From an uncultured Candidatus Saccharibacteria bacterium (GTDB lineage Bacteria; Patescibacteriota; Saccharimonadia; Saccharimonadales; Saccharimonadaceae): 8,966 nt of DNA. This document shows positions 6,221 through 8,966 of this stretch, one piece after another. The position numbers and the translations under genes are program-made. Every line of letters starts with the position of its first letter. The stretch's first letter is position 1. The notes beneath the pieces were generated by a model. That model was not told the DNA's origin. It ran no database searches and worked only from the letters and a program-made list of their open reading frames with translations. The stretch spans positions 1 to 8,966 of the forward strand of contig CALICZ010000168.1 of assembly GCA_938049075.1 (NCBI GenBank), written 5' to 3'.

Positions 6221-7553
6221 AAGCTGGCGGTGGGTGCATCAGCGATGGCGATTTTTGCTTGTTGCGATTGGATTATTGATTACACTGAGTATACTCACGG
6301 TCCTGAGCTATCAACAAGGCCCGCGCTTGCGTCATGCAGTGCTGGCAGACGACCCGAATACAGGCTACCAGACAGTGCAATTGCAGTTTAATCAGCCAGT
6401 CAAGCCGGTTGAATATCGCGCAATACGAATATCGCCGCGCGCAGACTTTACTGTTACAACAAATAACGCAACTGTGACGATTCAGTTCCGACATCGTTTG
6501 CGAAGTAACTCGCAGTATCACGTAGCAATTGATCAGGTAACCAGCGCCTATACACAGCAGCTCGCGGCAGTCAATCATCACTTTAATACGCCACCAGCAC
6601 AGCTCTATTATCTCAAACACCGCGATCTCACAGAGACAAAAACAGAGTTCTACGCCGCACAAGAGACAGATGCTATCGTACAGATGAATCTGGCAACAAA
6701 GCATGAGAAGACACTTTACCAAGCAGCACAAATTATTGAATATGCAGTGGTGGGCTCTCGTATCGTTGTCCATACAATAAATGATGCGAAAACCAGTGAA
6801 TTGCATCAGGTTGATAGAGAGACTGGTACGGTATCGCCATTACCGTTGCCCGGTAAGGGTACAGTGTCTCGCCTGCGAGCGATGGATAATGGAACGGTGG
6901 GGTATCTCTTCGCAAAGGCGGAAAGCAAAGAAAAAACCACTAATCTTATTGTGCATGATATTGCAGCGCAGCGCCACCACACTATACGTGGCCTTAACGC
7001 GCAGCCATTACCAGTGTATGATTGGCGCTCAGTATCGCGTGGTGCAGCAGTTGTGGTGCGAACTCGCGGTGATGACGTACTGCTTGTCGATCCGACTGGC
7101 AAGCATGCCATGCAGCCGCTTGGCCAGGCAGCAACGCTTGGCGACGTATCATATGATGGCAAGAATATTATCATGATGAAAGTAGGAGAGGGGTATTTTG
7201 CACTCAACTTAGAAAATAGCAAAAAATCGCCCATTACTCACCAACAAGGAAACGACGTCATATCATTAGCTGCATTCTTACATACCCGCAGTGGCTATAG
7301 TATGGAGATAACGAGTGTTAATCAACAGCACATATTGCAGCGCCAAACAATACTCACTTACCCAGCCAAACAAGTGATTCATCGGACAACACCACCGGCG
7401 TATACAACAAATATCACTGTCTCACCAAACGATCAGTACACCGCCATTGAGCAAAAAAGTACCGCTGACAGCTCCACCAAAACGCACATTATCGATAATA
7501 AAACTGGCCAGACAGTGCACACGCTGGATGGCAGGGCAGTGGTTTGGTTATAA
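6210..7553 (+). CDS. Membrane-anchored Ig-like plus beta-propeller protein
   Basis: I do not recognise a named family for this 447-residue protein. A basic N-terminus is followed by one membrane segment at about 14-34, so the rest should lie outside the cytoplasm. Residues 45-128 look like a bacterial Ig-like (Big_5/SbsA type) domain, with VQLQFNQPVKPVEYRAIRI (56-74) and a following strand pattern typical of that fold. From about 130 to the end there are repeated short beta strands with NGT, DPTGK and VSPNDQYTAIE turns, resembling a WD40-like or TolB-like propeller. I see no catalytic motif and few cysteines. It overlaps the TIGR03943-type gene by 11 bases, so the three genes form one operon. 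It may be an extracellular scaffold or binding partner of the permease complex. The operon membership is well supported; the function is not. Confidence 0.82.
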   Translation: MNTKSWRWVHQRWRFLLVAIGLLITLSILTVLSYQQGPRLRHAVLADDPNTGYQTVQLQFNQPVKPVEYRAIRISPRADFTVTTNNATVTIQFRHRLRSNSQYHVAIDQVTSAYTQQLAAVNHHFNTPPAQLYYLKHRDLTETKTEFYAAQETDAIVQMNLATKHEKTLYQAAQIIEYAVVGSRIVVHTINDAKTSELHQVDRETGTVSPLPLPGKGTVSRLRAMDNGTVGYLFAKAESKEKTTNLIVHDIAAQRHHTIRGLNAQPLPVYDWRSVSRGAAVVVRTRGDDVLLVDPTGKHAMQPLGQAATLGDVSYDGKNIIMMKVGEGYFALNLENSKKSPITHQQGNDVISLAAFLHTRSGYSMEITSVNQQHILQRQTILTYPAKQVIHRTTPPAYTTNITVSPNDQYTAIEQKSTADSSTKTHIIDNKTGQTVHTLDGRAVVWL

Positions 7554-7643
7554 AACAGATATTGTAAAATCAAGCCTGAAGCTGCAGTGAACCTATATTG
7601 TGAGAGTAGAGGGTTACATCTGCGTCACAACCAAAATACCTAA

Positions 7644-7672
7644 TTGGTGTTTGCACAATGTTCTGGTATACT
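7644..7672 (+). promoter_or_regulatory. Promoter of radC
   Basis: TTGGTG (7644-7649) and TATACT (7667-7672) are separated by 17 bases. The -10 is preceded by TGG, an extended -10 form. Transcription should start near 7679, about 26 bases before the ATG at 7705. Confidence 0.6.
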
Positions 7673-7689
7673 ATAAAAGGTATAGCATG

Positions 7690-7696
7690 AAGGGAG
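7690..7696 (+). promoter_or_regulatory. Ribosome binding site of radC
   Basis: AAGGGAG ends 8 bases before the ATG at 7705. The in-frame ATGs at 7687 and 7699 are either upstream of it or only 2 bases after it, so 7705 is the best start. Confidence 0.7.
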
Positions 7697-7704
7697 AGAT
7701 GCCA

Positions 7705-8358
7705 ATGCGAATGCGTGACAGACGACCAAGTGACCGCCCACGGGAGAAGCTTGCGCGAGATGGAGCGGCTCGCCTGAGTGACCTCGAGCTCCTTATGGCG
7801 ATTATCGGAAGTGGTAATGCGCAGGCTGACGTTGGCAAAATTGCGCGCTGCGTGCTTAAGGCCTTGCGCACCCATGGAGGCGACCTGACTCATGAGGAGC
7901 TCTCCAAGATAACTGGCCTCGGTGCGGCGAAGGTGACAGTGATTCTCGCGAATTTTGAGCTTGCACGGCGCTACCTGCTCAAAAGTGACCAGCCTATCAT
8001 TGATGAGCCGAGCAAAGCAGCAGAGCAACTCGCCGATATTCGCGACAAACGGCAGGAGCATTTTGTCTGTCTAACACTTGATGGAGCGCATCGCTTGATC
8101 GCCAAACGTACGATTACCATTGGTACGCTAACTGCTAGCTTGGTGCACCCACGAGAAGTCTTTACAGATGCAATTGCCGATCGAGCAGCAGGTATTATTG
8201 TGGCGCATAATCACCCTAGTGGGCAGCTTATCGCAAGCCAAGCCGACCGAGAAACGACGCAGCGTCTGGCCGAGGCGGGTAAGCTGCTTGGCATCCAGCT
8301 ACTCGACCATCTCATCGTTACGAAACACGACTATATATCGATCATCGCCGAAACATAA
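7705..8358 (+). CDS. radC: RadC family JAB/MPN-domain protein
   Basis: This 217-residue protein has the full RadC layout. The N-terminus contains RPREKLARDGAARLSDLELL (11-30), the usual opening block. A helix-hairpin-helix region has the GLGAAKVTVIL segment (71-81). The C-terminal JAB/MPN metal-binding domain carries LVHPREVF (146-153, E151), then AHNHPSG (167-173; H168, H170) and S178 and D181, the expected zinc ligands and catalytic pattern. Its length is close to that of typical RadC proteins. The family is widespread but its role is unsettled; older links to DNA repair are doubtful, and mobile-element variants exist. Here it stands alone with its own promoter, 58 bases ahead of dnaJ. The chosen start follows a good SD and matches where other RadC proteins begin. 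Confidence 0.93.
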   Translation: MRMRDRRPSDRPREKLARDGAARLSDLELLMAIIGSGNAQADVGKIARCVLKALRTHGGDLTHEELSKITGLGAAKVTVILANFELARRYLLKSDQPIIDEPSKAAEQLADIRDKRQEHFVCLTLDGAHRLIAKRTITIGTLTASLVHPREVFTDAIADRAAGIIVAHNHPSGQLIASQADRETTQRLAEAGKLLGIQLLDHLIVTKHDYISIIAET

Positions 8359-8369
8359 GGAATGACCTG

Positions 8370-8396
8370 TTAGCACTCTTGCAATTAGAGTGCCAA
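8370..8396. promoter_or_regulatory. CIRCE operator (HrcA binding site)
   Basis: TTAGCACTC (8370-8378), a 9-base spacer and GAGTGCCAA (8388-8396) match the CIRCE consensus TTAGCACTC-N9-GAGTGCTAA with a single change in the right arm. CIRCE is bound by the heat-shock repressor HrcA. The -35 box of the dnaJ promoter lies inside its spacer, so binding should block RNA polymerase directly. Confidence 0.95.
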
Positions 8397-8407
8397 TTGG
8401 CTATACT
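8379..8407 (+). promoter_or_regulatory. dnaJ promoter
   Basis: TTGCAA (8379-8384) and TATACT (8402-8407) are separated by an ideal 17 bases. The ATG follows the -10 by 9 bases, so the leader is only about 2-4 bases long and has no SD. Confidence 0.75.
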
Positions 8408-8416
8408 AGGACAGAT

Positions 8417-8966
8417 ATGGCGAAGCGAGATTATTATGAGGTGCTTGGTGTTGCCAAAAGCGCCAGCGATGATGACATAAAGCGGGCATTCCGCAAATTG
8501 GCAGTGAAGTACCACCCAGATAAAGCGGGTGGGAGTGAAGAGAAGTTCAAAGAAATTAATGAAGCGTATGAGGTCCTGAAGGATAAGCAAAAGCGCCAGC
8601 GGTATGACCAATTTGGCCATGCGGGCGTTGGGGGTGCTGCCAGCGGTAGTGGTGGCGGTAACCCATTCGCTGGCTTTGGCGACTTTGGCCAAGGGCAGAA
8701 TATCCACTTTGATTTTGGTGATGGTGGCCTGGGAGATATCTTTGGCCAGTTCTTTGGTGGCGCTGCTGGCGGCAGTGCAAGCCAAGGCCCGTCACGCGGT
8801 CGTGATGTTGAGACGAGCGTGACGCTCGAATTTGAAGAAGCGATCTTTGGCAAAGAAGTCGCTCTTGCACTAACGCTTGACGACGAATGCGAGCATTGCC
8901 ACGGTACGACCGTCGAGCCGGGTTTCGAGATGAAAACTTGTCCAGATTGCCAAGGCGCTGGCCAAC
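8417..8966 (+). CDS. dnaJ: Chaperone DnaJ, N-terminal part (runs off right edge)
   Basis: The visible 183 residues are the N-terminal half of the Hsp40 co-chaperone that stimulates DnaK ATPase and delivers unfolded proteins. The J domain occupies 1-70, opening with AKRDYYEVLGV and containing the invariant HPD (33-35) that contacts DnaK, then RYDQFG. A Gly/Phe-rich linker runs from about 70 to 125. The substrate-binding domain begins near RDVETSVTLEFEEA. Two of the four zinc-finger repeats are present before the edge: CEHCHG and CPDCQG. It is therefore a type I DnaJ. The J domain is slightly short after HPD (HPDKAGGSEEKF), lacking a few residues of the common loop. It has its own CIRCE-regulated promoter, and no dnaK or grpE lies directly before it. 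The ATG at 8417 is the only sensible start. Confidence 0.97.
   Translation, partial: MAKRDYYEVLGVAKSASDDDIKRAFRKLAVKYHPDKAGGSEEKFKEINEAYEVLKDKQKRQRYDQFGHAGVGGAASGSGGGNPFAGFGDFGQGQNIHFDFGDGGLGDIFGQFFGGAAGGSASQGPSRGRDVETSVTLEFEEAIFGKEVALALTLDDECEHCHGTTVEPGFEMKTCPDCQGAGQ

Noticed and set aside
6273..6806. 177-codon open frame on the minus strand
   Set aside because: It lies wholly within the propeller gene, has an odd Cys-rich composition and no family motif. It is the antisense shadow of the real gene.
7554..7643. Terminator or small RNA after the permease operon
   Set aside because: I found no stable hairpin with a T tract and no other structure beyond a CTGCAG palindrome.
7600..7704. Longer RadC beginning at GTG 7600 (252 residues)
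   Set aside because: This start lies upstream of the predicted promoter -10 (7667-7672), and the extra residues are unlike RadC N-termini. ATG 7705 has a good SD and the expected opening block.
512..8358. UGA recoding, as known in some candidate-phyla bacteria
   Set aside because: All visible stops are TAA or TAG, but the coding frames contain no in-frame TGA, so nothing supports recoding.
8342..8853. Long minus-strand open frames opposite dnaJ
   Set aside because: They are Pro/Ala-rich shadows of the Gly-rich dnaJ linker, which is unmistakable on the plus strand.

Overview
This window reads as a compact bacterial chromosome segment with moderate GC content and short gaps. The proteins look like those of the candidate phyla radiation, possibly Saccharibacteria. 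That placement is an inference from overall style: a Gram-positive-type peptidoglycan deacetylase, a CIRCE-controlled dnaJ, a minimal RadC and a large three-domain RNA-repair enzyme. No marker gene here settles it. The genetic code looks standard. The six visible stop codons are all TAA or TAG.

Layout. On the minus strand, 512-1966 encodes a membrane-anchored NodB-family polysaccharide deacetylase with all five catalytic motifs. Downstream of it is the 5' part of an HD-motif protein (454 to 1) that runs off the left edge. A 299-base AT-rich divergent region (1967-2265) follows. It holds a near-perfect 41-base inverted repeat and a second, related half-site pair beside the promoter of the next gene.

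On the plus strand, 2266-4446 encodes a 726-residue protein that joins a P-loop polynucleotide kinase, a metallophosphoesterase and an Rnl1/Trl1-like RNA ligase. In one chain it has every activity needed to heal and seal a broken RNA. It is the most striking gene in the window. Next, 4486-7553 is a tightly coupled three-gene operon: a YraQ/DUF318-type permease, its TIGR03943-type partner subunit, and an anchored Ig-like plus beta-propeller protein. Both junctions overlap by exactly 11 bases. Finally come radC (7705-8358) and the 5' part of dnaJ (8417 to the right edge), each with its own promoter. The dnaJ promoter has its -35 box inside a CIRCE operator, so HrcA heat-shock control is expected.

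How it works together. The deacetylase and probably the permease operon act at the cell envelope. The RNA-repair protein, RadC and DnaJ belong to stress and repair functions. A recurring signal is that three transcription units carry a -10 hexamer exactly 6 bases before the ATG and have no Shine-Dalgarno sequence. This suggests leaderless mRNAs alongside genes with strong SD sites.
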